Assembly: GCF_003024155.1 (NCBI RefSeq)
Contig: NZ_CP028136.1
Span: forward strand, 186,001-250,000
Source of the DNA: Christiangramia fulva
GTDB taxonomy: Bacteria; Bacteroidota; Bacteroidia; Flavobacteriales; Flavobacteriaceae
Direction: 5' to 3'
DNA length: 64,000 nt
The position numbers and the translations under genes were made by a program. This document shows, piece by piece, positions 1 to 7,370 of this stretch; position 1 is the first letter of the stretch, and the number at the start of each line of letters is the position of its first letter. The notes beneath the pieces were generated by a model that was given only the letters and a program-made list of their open reading frames with translations, made no database searches and had not been told where the DNA came from.

Positions 1-1016
1 ATTACCGGTACGCCACTGCCTTTGATAGCCGCGGCTACTTCAAGGACCGCCGAAAATTGAGGAAAACCAACACCGGCTACCACTCTTGTGGTACAAATTG
101 AGCCGGGACCAATTCCAACTTTTACCGCATCGGCTCCCGCTTCCACCAGATATTTGGCAGCTTCTCCGGTTGCTATATTTCCCACAACCACTTCCAGTTC
201 CGGGAATTTCTTTTTTACTTCTTTCAGCACCTGAACTACTCCTTTTGTATGCCCGTGCGCAGTATCGATAATGATCGCGTCCACGCCCGCATTCACAAGT
301 GCTTCGGCCCTATGAACCGCATCCATGGTCACCCCTACTGCCGCAGCCACCCTCAAACGACCATAAGTATCTTTATTGGCCATGGGTTTTTGGGTAAGTT
401 TGGTGATATCCCGGAAGGTAATGAGCCCGACCAGCTTTTTATCTTTATTGATTACCGGCAGTTTCTCGATCTTGTTTTCCTGAAGGATATCTTCGGCCTC
501 ATCAAGGGAAGTTCCCTCTGCAACCGTTACGAGATTTTCAGAAGTCATCACTTCAGAAATCGGTCGGTCATTATTTTTTTCGAACCGCAAATCCCTGTTG
601 GTCACGATCCCGATCAATCTTCCTTCTTCATCAACAATGGGAATACCACCAATGCTGTGCTCTTTCATACAGGCCTTGGCGTCTTTTACTTTTGCCGAAA
701 TGGGCAAGGTTACAGGATCTATGATCATCCCGCTTTCAGCCCTTTTCACCTTTCTCACCTTCAGCGCCTGCTGCTCAATGCTCATGTTCTTGTGCAGAAC
801 TCCAATCCCACCTTCCCTCGCGATGGCAATTGCCATACGGGATTCGGTAACGGTATCCATCGCTGCGGAAACAATTGGAACGTTAATAGGAATATTTCTG
901 GTGAATTTTGACTGAATGCTGACTTCCCGGGGGAGAACTTCAGAATAGGCAGGAACTAAAAGTACGTCATCGTAAGTAAGTCCTTCGCCGAGAATTTTTG
1001 ATTCGTGTGCGGTCAT
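1..1016 (-). CDS. guaB: IMP dehydrogenase, cut by the window edge
   Basis: Oxidises IMP to XMP with NAD+, the committed step of GTP synthesis in the cytosol. About 338 of the usual ~490 residues are inside the window; the C-terminus lies beyond position 1. The N-terminus ([20 protein letters not shown]) is typical of the family, two CBS domains occupy roughly residues 95-205, and the catalytic loop GPGSICTTR has its nucleophilic cysteine at about residue 308. The start is the ATG at 1016, with a TATATTTG promoter element just upstream. Identification is firm; only the missing end limits it. Confidence 0.97.
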   Translation of the reverse strand, partial: MTAHESKILGEGLTYDDVLLVPAYSEVLPREVSIQSKFTRNIPINVPIVSAAMDTVTESRMAIAIAREGGIGVLHKNMSIEQQALKVRKVKRAESGMIIDPVTLPISAKVKDAKACMKEHSIGGIPIVDEEGRLIGIVTNRDLRFEKNNDRPISEVMTSENLVTVAEGTSLDEAEDILQENKIEKLPVINKDKKLVGLITFRDITKLTQKPMANKDTYGRLRVAAAVGVTMDAVHRAEALVNAGVDAIIIDTAHGHTKGVVQVLKEVKKKFPELEVVVGNIATGEAAKYLVEAGADAVKVGIGPGSICTTRVVAGVGFPQFSAVLEVAAAIKGSGVPV

Positions 1017-1039
1017 TGCAATTAAGGATTAATTGCATG

Positions 1040-1047
1040 CAAATATA
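1040..1047 (-). promoter_or_regulatory. guaB: -7 promoter element of guaB
   Basis: On the minus strand this reads TATATTTG, an exact match to the Bacteroidota sigma-A -7 consensus TAnnTTTG, 24 bases before the guaB ATG. No clear TTG is seen at the -33 position. Confidence 0.6.
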
Positions 1048-1226
1048 AGGTGAATTACTGAGAAAACTTAATTTGAAAGCTTTAAGTCTTCATATTAAAA
1101 TTGCAGTAAAACAAATCCTCCTTTTTAATTATTAAGAGCAGCCCGAATTAGTGGCAAAATAGCCAAATTAGCTGATACTCTCTTTTAAGAAAAACCTAAA
1201 GATTTTTTATACAGTGGCATAAATAA

Positions 1227-1234
1227 TATATTTG
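1227..1234 (+). promoter_or_regulatory. -7 promoter element of the 1260 lipoprotein gene
   Basis: TATATTTG matches the Bacteroidota -7 consensus TAnnTTTG and lies 26 bases before the ATG at 1260. The -33 region is T-rich but has no clean TTG. Confidence 0.6.
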
Positions 1235-1259
1235 AATCTTAACCTTTAAATACCAAAAA

Positions 1260-1610
1260 ATGAAAAAGACAATCACTATGTTAAGTTTACTTCTTATTAC
1301 AAGCCTGGGATTTCAATCCTGTAAAAACGGCGAAGGAGATGCTAGTAGTTCAGAAATTGAAAATACAGATATTGTTCCTTCCGGAACTTATACAGGAGAA
1401 GCAATTAAAGTAGATCCGGAAGAGCAGGAAGTTTATTTAAAAACCGATGATGATAAAACGCTGGAACTATATTTCACCGATCAAACTAAATTGAGCAAAG
1501 ATGGCGAAACCGTAGCCTTCAATACTTTGTCTGAAGGGCAAACTCTTCAAGTAGAGGTAGAAAAGAAAGGAAAACGCTTGGATCCCATAAGTGTTGAAAT
1601 AGTGGAATAG
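1260..1610 (+). CDS. small lipoprotein of unknown function
   Basis: A 116-residue protein with a short hydrophobic signal and a lipobox ending at Cys21 (GFQSC), so it is probably a lipid-anchored envelope protein. The rest is acidic and beta-rich: a motif GTYTGEAIKVDPEEQEVYLK is followed by short strands with alternating charge, resembling a small OB- or SH3-like barrel. I recognise no catalytic motif and assign no function. It has its own promoter, and the next gene begins 2 bases after its stop, so the two are probably cotranscribed. Confidence 0.8.
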   Translation: MKKTITMLSLLLITSLGFQSCKNGEGDASSSEIENTDIVPSGTYTGEAIKVDPEEQEVYLKTDDDKTLELYFTDQTKLSKDGETVAFNTLSEGQTLQVEVEKKGKRLDPISVEIVE

Positions 1611-1612
1611 GA

Positions 1613-2107
1613 ATGAATGAAATTCCCTCAATGTGGCGAAAAGAGCTATTGCATCCTCTTTTCGTCCATTTTCCCATCGGACTTCTAATTATTACGGCCT
1701 TAGTAGGCATTGCAGCAATACTTTTCCGAAATAAAAAATACGCCGGTAAACTAAGATTTAATTTTTCTCTACAGTTATTTCTTGGGATCATTTTATTCTG
1801 GATAACCTTTTATACCGGCCAAATTGCCTATGGCGTGGAAGTCCGAAAAATTTGTGATCCCACGGTACTTAAAGATCATCTTTACTGGGCTTATGTTGCA
1901 GGATATATTTTTTCGGCCGGAGCCCTGATCGAACTTGTTCGTCTTATCTGGAGAAAAAAAATTGCTTTTTTACTATTCCTTGCTGTTGCTTTATCTGTTG
2001 GCGGCGCTCTAAGTCTCACTTATGCAGGACATTTGGGTGCGCGAGTTGTTTATCAACAGGCGGCAGGAGTTTACCACCCATCTCCCGATTGTACAGAATT
2101 TGAATAA
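1613..2107 (+). CDS. DUF2231-family membrane protein
   Basis: A 164-residue protein with four predicted membrane segments (about residues 15-37, 48-68, 88-108 and 112-132). The opening motif HPLFVHFPIGLL and the closing GHLGARVVYQQAAGV both fit the DUF2231 family, whose members are often found near haem or cupredoxin genes; the family's biochemical role is not established. The conserved histidines could hold a metal or haem, but that is inference. It follows the lipoprotein gene by 2 bases. It appears complete and sits right beside the 39-bp receptor remnant. Confidence 0.8.
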   Translation: MNEIPSMWRKELLHPLFVHFPIGLLIITALVGIAAILFRNKKYAGKLRFNFSLQLFLGIILFWITFYTGQIAYGVEVRKICDPTVLKDHLYWAYVAGYIFSAGALIELVRLIWRKKIAFLLFLAVALSVGGALSLTYAGHLGARVVYQQAAGVYHPSPDCTEFE

Positions 2108-2135
2108 ATCAGGAAATTCTGAAAGAAGTTTTTTT

Positions 2136-2174
2136 ATAACCTAAACTGAATGGTAGTATACCAGGTTAAAGGCT
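2136..2174 (-). pseudogene. 39-bp remnant of a TonB receptor 3' end (left direct repeat)
   Basis: Read on the minus strand this encodes PLTWYTTIQFRL and a stop, identical in protein to the last 12 residues of the receptor gene ending at 7371. Nucleotide identity with 7373-7411 is 38 of 39 bases, with one internal G/A difference; similarity ends abruptly on both sides. Both copies have the same orientation, so they are direct repeats enclosing about 5.2 kb. It is too long and too exact to be convergent barrel-end composition. Confidence 0.85.
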
Positions 2175-2212
2175 ACTTAAAAAGCTAATTTTTCCCTTTT
2201 TATCGATCCGAT

Positions 2213-2668
2213 CTATGATTTGGTAGCGGTAAGTGTGTCTCCTGAAATACTAATTGAATAAATTTTCAGATCTCTGGTGGATCCACTTGCATTTTGCGGC
2301 CCCTGAATAACATCCCCATCTGCCTCATATTGGGAATGATGAAGCTGGCACTCTATCAACATATCATTCTGTATCCACACCAGTTTACCTCCCTGATGAG
2401 GGCAGATTGCTTCTGTTGCTATAAAATCATTCGTGGTATTTCCTGCCCCAACACGAAAAAAGAGGATTCCGTTTTTGGTAGTTTGATCCCCCACATCGCT
2501 GAGCGTAGACAAACTAATAGAAACCTTATTATCTGTCCCGCCATTATTTCCGCCATTATTCATTTCAGAATCGTCGCCTCCAGAGCTACAACCCGCCAAT
2601 ACACAGGAACCTGAACATATGAGAATCACTCCTTTCCCGACCGAACTAATAAATTCAATTCTTTTCAT
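2213..2668 (-). CDS. Rieske [2Fe-2S] lipoprotein
   Basis: A 151-residue exported Rieske protein. A lipobox (LAGC) puts the lipid-anchored cysteine at residue 27, followed by a Gly/Asn-rich linker (about 30-47). The cluster ligands are all present: C89-P-H91 and C107-Q-L-H110, followed by H111 and S112. It should therefore carry a [2Fe-2S] cluster on the periplasmic or outer-membrane face. It is much smaller than a bc1/b6f Rieske subunit, and no cytochrome b gene is nearby, so a free-standing electron carrier is more likely. It is the last gene of the minus-strand block, 23 bases after the DUF5777 gene. The electron donor and acceptor are unknown. Confidence 0.9.
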   Translation of the reverse strand: MKRIEFISSVGKGVILICSGSCVLAGCSSGGDDSEMNNGGNNGGTDNKVSISLSTLSDVGDQTTKNGILFFRVGAGNTTNDFIATEAICPHQGGKLVWIQNDMLIECQLHHSQYEADGDVIQGPQNASGSTRDLKIYSISISGDTLTATKS

Positions 2669-2691
2669 TTTTAAAAAATTAAGGTTGATAA

Positions 2692-3588
2692 TTATTTTTT
2701 GTGGGGAGCGAGGTTAAAATTCCTCGAGATCGAAAAACCAAATCTCACTCCTCCATCGCTCCAGCTTTTTGTAGTATTCGGAATATAATTATTGGCTATG
2801 ATGTACTGAGAATTCTGAAAATTGAGACTAAAAACGTGGCCACCGGTCTCGATTTCCAAACCTACACCAAATGGATTGAAATATCCCCCGGGAGTATCCC
2901 TGCTAAGACCATTCACGATGGTATAATCGGCAACAATTGCAAATCTCTTGAAGAGCTTGATTCTTCCTCCCAACGCAACGGAAAAAAGATCATCTTCATC
3001 ACCAGTGCTATCCACCAGGTTATTTGATCTTACCAAATACCCCGGGCCTATTAGAAACGAAACTCCCGACGAAAATTTTCTTGCAACTATAACCTGGAAA
3101 AAATTGGAAATCCTATCTGCCTGTCCATCAAATTCACCATCAAAAAATTCTTCCCGGGTAATCCATCCTGCCTGGTCAAACAAGGTCACAGAGATGGGAA
3201 GACCTTCCTCTTTTTGTTGAAGAAGTCGGTACTTTAAAAGACCATTATAGGTCTCATTATATTTACTTCTTCCAATTCCAACTGTTAATTTATCTGAAAT
3301 ACCATAATCTACCCCAAGGTAAATATCGGTTGCCGCATCCAGTCCATACAAGGTATGTGAGCCCCCAAATTCGCCCCCAATATCACCGAATCGATGAGCT
3401 ATCCAAACAGTGAGATTCTTTGCTTTCTGAGTTTCATTGGTCTGGGAAAGTACCAGCCACGGACTTTTAAAAGTTGCTTCCACCACATAATTTTTTTCGG
3501 TAGAGAGGCTGTTCATAATGCTATCAACATCCTGAGAAAAGGCGCTTTGGAATATGCAAAGCAGTAGTAAGGATAAAACTGTTTTCAT
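2692..3588 (-). CDS. DUF5777-family beta-barrel protein
   Basis: A 298-residue protein with a cleavable signal (cut near SAFSQ-D) followed by alternating aromatic strands typical of an outer-membrane barrel. Features such as WIAHRFGDIGGEF and repeated short strands ending in Phe/Tyr fit DUF5777, a Bacteroidota family often found beside YceI and redox genes. The ATG overlaps the stop of the YceI gene (ATGA), so translation is coupled and the two products probably work together. No plug domain or TonB box is visible, so it is not a TonB receptor. The substrate is unknown. Confidence 0.82.
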   Translation of the reverse strand: MKTVLSLLLLCIFQSAFSQDVDSIMNSLSTEKNYVVEATFKSPWLVLSQTNETQKAKNLTVWIAHRFGDIGGEFGGSHTLYGLDAATDIYLGVDYGISDKLTVGIGRSKYNETYNGLLKYRLLQQKEEGLPISVTLFDQAGWITREEFFDGEFDGQADRISNFFQVIVARKFSSGVSFLIGPGYLVRSNNLVDSTGDEDDLFSVALGGRIKLFKRFAIVADYTIVNGLSRDTPGGYFNPFGVGLEIETGGHVFSLNFQNSQYIIANNYIPNTTKSWSDGGVRFGFSISRNFNLAPHKK

Positions 3589-4139
3589 TGATTTAAAGGT
3601 TTTAGTTGTCCTTCTGCTTTAACATCTACAACTTCAGCAATATTCTGCCACAGAATTTGAGGGATTTTAATTTGGTGATCTTCGCAGGCAACTTTAAATT
3701 CAGAATTAATACTTAAAGTTTTTCCATCTTTCGACAGGGAAAGAGATAAAGGCAAAGTTCGTTTCTGGGTCACGCCGTGAATAGTGAAATCTCCTACCAG
3801 ATTATATACAGCAGTTGTTCCCGGTTTTAAGTCTTTAATATTTTCAACTTTTCCTTTAAAAAAGGCCTCGGGAAATTTTTCACTCTCGACATAATTTTCA
3901 TTGAAATGTTCCTGCATTAATGCTTTTTTAAACTGAAATGATCTCAAGGGGACCTTTATCGATGTGGCTCCATTTTCCAGGTTCAGAACCATGATCCCTT
4001 CACTGGAATTTGCATCAATATCTTCCACAGGTGCCGAAGAAAAAAAATTGATTTTCAAACTCGTGGTTTGGTAAAATTGGGGCGTGCCGGAGTATAGTAA
4101 ACCCAGACAAATCATTATTATGTAAGTAAGACGGAACAT
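3585..4139 (-). CDS. YceI-family periplasmic protein
   Basis: A 184-residue secreted lipocalin-like protein. Signal sequence at residues 1-20, then the YceI hallmarks MQEHFNENYVESEKFPEAFF and GDFTIHGVTQKRTLPLSL. YceI proteins form a barrel that binds long isoprenoid chains such as quinone tails. In this operon, between a His-rich lipoprotein and a barrel/Rieske pair, a role in handling a quinone or isoprenoid for a redox process is plausible but inferred. It overlaps the next gene by 4 bases and starts 31 bases after the previous one. Confidence 0.9.
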   Translation of the reverse strand: MFRLTYIIMICLGLLYSGTPQFYQTTSLKINFFSSAPVEDIDANSSEGIMVLNLENGATSIKVPLRSFQFKKALMQEHFNENYVESEKFPEAFFKGKVENIKDLKPGTTAVYNLVGDFTIHGVTQKRTLPLSLSLSKDGKTLSINSEFKVACEDHQIKIPQILWQNIAEVVDVKAEGQLKPLNQ

Positions 4140-4170
4140 AATTTACCTAATTGAATTTAAAGGCTTTAGC

Positions 4171-4569
4171 TTAAGCGCAGGAAACAGTAACATTATGAGT
4201 ATGACCTTCCTGATTTGTTGAAGTCGCAGTAATTTGATGATTACTTTCGAGTTCGCTGAATTGTGCTGAGGTTAACGTGACCTGATGCGTGTGTTGATCG
4301 GTAGAAGCCTGACTGAGCGTGTAGGTCTTCGCCGTTCCCGCCGCTACATCCTCCTTGGAAACTGTTAGTTCATGCCCATGATTAGCGCTAATAGCCACTT
4401 CTGTACCATTGTCAAGACAATTCCCAGAAGCCATAGTATCTCCAGGATTTGGATTTGGGTTCGGGTTTTCCATTTCATCCCCAGAATCTGAAGAACATCC
4501 CAGTAATGTGATTGCGGGAATAACCAGTAAACTCGCGGAGGTTTTTTGAAGAAACGATTTTCTGTCCAT
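4171..4569 (-). CDS. histidine-rich lipoprotein, unknown function
   Basis: A 132-residue protein with an Arg-Lys Tat-like start (MDRKSFLQK) and a lipobox ending at Cys25, followed by an Asn-Pro linker. The C-terminal half is organised around paired histidines: NHGHELTV, DQHTHQVTLT, a single NHQ and GHTHNVTV, ending in VSCA. Seven histidines plus two non-lipid cysteines in about 75 residues suggest a metal site, perhaps copper, but the fold and ligand are unproven. Similar short HxH proteins of unknown function occur in other bacteria. The gene follows the sigma-factor gene by 24 bases and is probably in its operon. Confidence 0.8.
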   Translation of the reverse strand: MDRKSFLQKTSASLLVIPAITLLGCSSDSGDEMENPNPNPNPGDTMASGNCLDNGTEVAISANHGHELTVSKEDVAAGTAKTYTLSQASTDQHTHQVTLTSAQFSELESNHQITATSTNQEGHTHNVTVSCA

Positions 4570-4593
4570 GACTTTGAATTTTAGTTAATAATT

Positions 4594-5334
4594 TTAAACA
4601 CGAGTTTGACCGAACAACTGAAAGAACCAGTTCCTAATCTGGTTAAAACCGGAAAAACCCTTCTTATCCTGATCTTTAGACCCGATAAAATGCATGACAT
4701 TCTTTACTATGCGATCACAGTAAATGAGGTTAAATTCAAAAATTTCTTCAGGAGAATAGCTTTTATAAATTTCACTTCGAAGCATGGCTTTAGCTCTCTT
4801 TAGCCTTATTTTTACATTAGACTCTGAAATATCCAGGGCTTCAGAAGTTTCACGGGTGCTTAAGCCATTTAATTCTCTCAAGGTGAAAACCATTCTATAA
4901 TCTTCATCTATTTTAAGAATTGCGGCTTCAATAATTTTTTTAAGCTCATTGTTCATAACCGTTTTACCAGTATTCAAAGTTTTACCTGTAAACATGGGCG
5001 TACCGTTATTTCTTTCTATATCATCAGAAGCATATTCCTTACTGTAACTAAATTTCTTCACCTTATGATAACAATGGTTGAGCATGATCTTCACGATCCA
5101 TGTTTTAAAAGAAGAGCGATTCTCAAACTTATCAAGATTGAAATAAGCGCTGATAAAAGATTCCTGCATCATGTCTTCAGTATCTTCCTGATTTAGCCCG
5201 TAGCTTTTTCCTATTTTGAATAAATAAGGATTGTACCGACGGATTATTACTTCATAAAGCGCCTGGTCACCGGCTAGAATCTGAGGAATTAATTCGAAAT
5301 CTGTAGTCTTTTCAAAAGGTTTAACGTCTATCAT
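4594..5334 (-). CDS. ECF-type RNA polymerase sigma factor
   Basis: A sigma-70 family factor of the ECF type: sigma-2 is recognisable around DMMQESFISAYFNLDKF and the sigma-4 helix-turn-helix around LSTRETSEALDISESNVKIRL. I start it at MIDVKPFEK (246 residues); an in-frame ATG at 5388 would add 18 poorly conserved residues. A tail of about 55 residues follows sigma-4, containing a Cys and several aromatics. No anti-sigma gene (FecR or zinc-finger type) is adjacent, which is unusual. It sits between a PQQ-type dehydrogenase and the YceI/Rieske genes and may control the block. Confidence 0.9.
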   Translation of the reverse strand: MIDVKPFEKTTDFELIPQILAGDQALYEVIIRRYNPYLFKIGKSYGLNQEDTEDMMQESFISAYFNLDKFENRSSFKTWIVKIMLNHCYHKVKKFSYSKEYASDDIERNNGTPMFTGKTLNTGKTVMNNELKKIIEAAILKIDEDYRMVFTLRELNGLSTRETSEALDISESNVKIRLKRAKAMLRSEIYKSYSPEEIFEFNLIYCDRIVKNVMHFIGSKDQDKKGFSGFNQIRNWFFQLFGQTRV

Positions 5335-5422
5335 ATTTTCAGGTTTTAGTGAAAAAAGTAAGTGTGCGGGGAAAAGAGATTGAAGCACAGGTGCCAGAGC
5401 ACCCGCGCTTTTTAACCTGGTT

Positions 5423-6892
5423 CTAACGAGAAGATTTTTCTTTCTCTGCTCTTACTAATTTAAATATTTTTCCTGTATTTCCCTGAGGGCCAACTTCTTT
5501 TGATGCAGCTACATAAATTTCGCCCTTCCAATCCTGGCCGAAACCTTTAACATAATAGCCTATTCCTTCTTCTTCCTCTTCAGATTCTTCTCCGGATCCT
5601 TCGCCTTCCTCCGATTCGATTTTGACATTTAACTCCTGAAATGACCACAAACCTGGTCCTGCGGGATTGGATATAAAAATATTTCCATTAGGCCCTTCAC
5701 CTTCTTCAAATTCTTTGGCGAGAGATCCGAAAATATATTTTCCCTGGAAGCCGGGCAATTCATTTCCGCGGTAGACATAACCTCCAATGATGGCTACTGT
5801 TTTTCCTTCCCCAGGGAGAGGATTCGCATAATTCATCATTTCTATTACAGGATCAATAAGTTCGTTCCCATATTGATCAACATCGGGACAGGAACTCAAA
5901 ATATTCGTATTATTAGAGGCGTCGAAGCAATGAGTGGCTTCCTTTACATTCCATCCGTAATTGCCACCCTTCTCTACAAGGCTAATTTCTTCCCACATTA
6001 CCTGTCCGGCGTCTCCAACGTAAAGCTGATGAGACCCGCTCATATCAAATGAGAAACGGAAAGGATTTCTAAAGCCATAGGCATAAATTTCATCCATACC
6101 CGGTATATCTCCGGCAAACGGATTATCGGCTGGAATTCCATAAGGATCACCGGAATCCACATCAATTCTTAAGATGTTTCCTAATAAATTCTGTTCAATA
6201 TCCTGACCGTTACCACCTTCATTGGTAGCATACCAATCGGAAACATGACCAAATCCTATATCATTTTTATTTCCACCGTCTCCAATAGAAATATAAAGGT
6301 AGCCATCAGGGCCAAAGGCAATCGTTCCACCTTCATGGTTGAATTGCGGCTGATCTATTTCCAGAATGGCTTTTTCTGTACTCTTGTCGGCTTTATTAGT
6401 ATCAGATGATACATGAAATTCGGCAATCCTGCTTAAATTATTATAGTCAGGATCTTCAGGCGGGGCTACATAATACACAAAAAAGCGACCGTTAGAAGCA
6501 TAATCGGGATGGAAAGCCAGTCCTAAGAGACCTCTTTCATCATATCCCGGCCATAAATCGATCATCTCATCACTTACGTCTAAAAATGGTTCATCGAGTT
6601 TGTTTCCTTCCTTATCAACGATCCAGATTTTACCTATTTGGTCAATGATGAAAAGCCTTCCTGAACCATCGGGAACAGGCACAACTCCAACAGGAGAAAC
6701 AAGGTCTTCTGCTACTAATTCCAATTCGGCCGTAGTATTCTTATTTACTGCGGCTTTCGCGTCTAAATTGTTGATTTCTGACTCCACATCTTTCGTACAG
6801 CTTAGCATTCCTCCCATCATTAAAAGGAGAAAAAATACCATGAATGGACTTCTACTCAAAAATGAATCTTTAAATAAATACACGTTTTTCAT
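5423..6892 (-). CDS. PQQ-dependent sugar dehydrogenase-type lipoprotein
   Basis: A 489-residue lipoprotein (lipobox GMLSC, Cys32) of the soluble glucose/sorbosone dehydrogenase family, a six-bladed propeller that oxidises aldoses with PQQ. Family motifs are present: LVSPVGVVPVPDGSGRLFII, LLGLAFHPDY, the conserved His in QFNHEGGTIAFGPDGYLYI, AYGFRNPFRFSFD and EKGGNYGWN. An unusual run of mostly Glu and Gly lies near residue 440, between propeller strands. The N-terminal anchor implies periplasmic or outer-membrane location. It lies upstream of the sigma gene on the same strand, with an 88-base gap to the chosen sigma start. PQQ binding itself is inferred from the family. Confidence 0.88.
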   Translation of the reverse strand: MKNVYLFKDSFLSRSPFMVFFLLLMMGGMLSCTKDVESEINNLDAKAAVNKNTTAELELVAEDLVSPVGVVPVPDGSGRLFIIDQIGKIWIVDKEGNKLDEPFLDVSDEMIDLWPGYDERGLLGLAFHPDYASNGRFFVYYVAPPEDPDYNNLSRIAEFHVSSDTNKADKSTEKAILEIDQPQFNHEGGTIAFGPDGYLYISIGDGGNKNDIGFGHVSDWYATNEGGNGQDIEQNLLGNILRIDVDSGDPYGIPADNPFAGDIPGMDEIYAYGFRNPFRFSFDMSGSHQLYVGDAGQVMWEEISLVEKGGNYGWNVKEATHCFDASNNTNILSSCPDVDQYGNELIDPVIEMMNYANPLPGEGKTVAIIGGYVYRGNELPGFQGKYIFGSLAKEFEEGEGPNGNIFISNPAGPGLWSFQELNVKIESEEGEGSGEESEEEEEGIGYYVKGFGQDWKGEIYVAASKEVGPQGNTGKIFKLVRAEKEKSSR

Positions 6893-7115
6893 AACTCTGG
6901 TTTTATTGGTTAATAAATTGGTCTTTCAAACTATTACGATAAGAGGTTAAACCAGAAGACTATGGAGCTAAAGAACAAATGGCCGAACCACCTGCCTTTC
7001 TAAAATAGAGTACATGAAACTTAAAAGGGTTACAAAATTTTTGGAAAAAGTTCCTCGATAAAGAAATTACCTGGCTTGAGGCACCGCATTTGATACCCCA
7101 TAAAATGGAGAGGAA

Positions 7116-7316
7116 TTATCGGGATTTACTTTGCACGGAAGGACATACATTTGCGCCATAAGAACAAAAAACACAACAATCTCCTTCTTTTGGTCTTAAA
7201 ACTTTTTTACAATTGTCGCATTCATAGAAAAACTGGCAACTCTCAGAAGGCATAATTTCCTCTTTTTGGAAATTACAGTAAGGACAGGTTATTACAGATT
7301 TTAAATCTACTTCCAT
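7116..7316 (-). CDS. GDCCVxC-domain small cysteine-rich protein
   Basis: A 66-residue protein with three cysteine groups: CPYC (11-14), Cys27/Cys33/Cys36 and GDCCVFCSYG (45-54), then Cys58. The last motif defines the GDCCVxC family, in which some relatives have selenocysteine in place of one Cys. Here all positions are Cys codons and no in-frame TGA is used. The first two pairs resemble a zinc knuckle; the GDCC segment looks redox-active. No signal peptide, so it is cytosolic. The function of the family is not known to me. It stands alone between the receptor operon and the dehydrogenase gene. Confidence 0.85.
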   Translation of the reverse strand: MEVDLKSVITCPYCNFQKEEIMPSESCQFFYECDNCKKVLRPKEGDCCVFCSYGANVCPSVQSKSR

Positions 7317-7370
7317 TGTTGATATTCCAAAAATTTAAACCAAGAAAATATGAAAAATATCAATACCAGA

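Noticed and set aside
86..915. Plus-strand open frames opposite guaB
   Set aside because: They lie entirely antisense to an intact guaB, and have no recognisable motif or start context; they are shadow frames.
2136..2174. Left receptor remnant taken as chance similarity of barrel ends
   Set aside because: Barrel termini share aromatic patterns in protein, but 38 of 39 identical nucleotides, including third codon positions, is not expected by chance.
5334..5388. Sigma factor start at 5388
   Set aside because: The extra 18 residues are not typical of the family and the internal Met gives a normal sigma-2 spacing; the longer form is not excluded.
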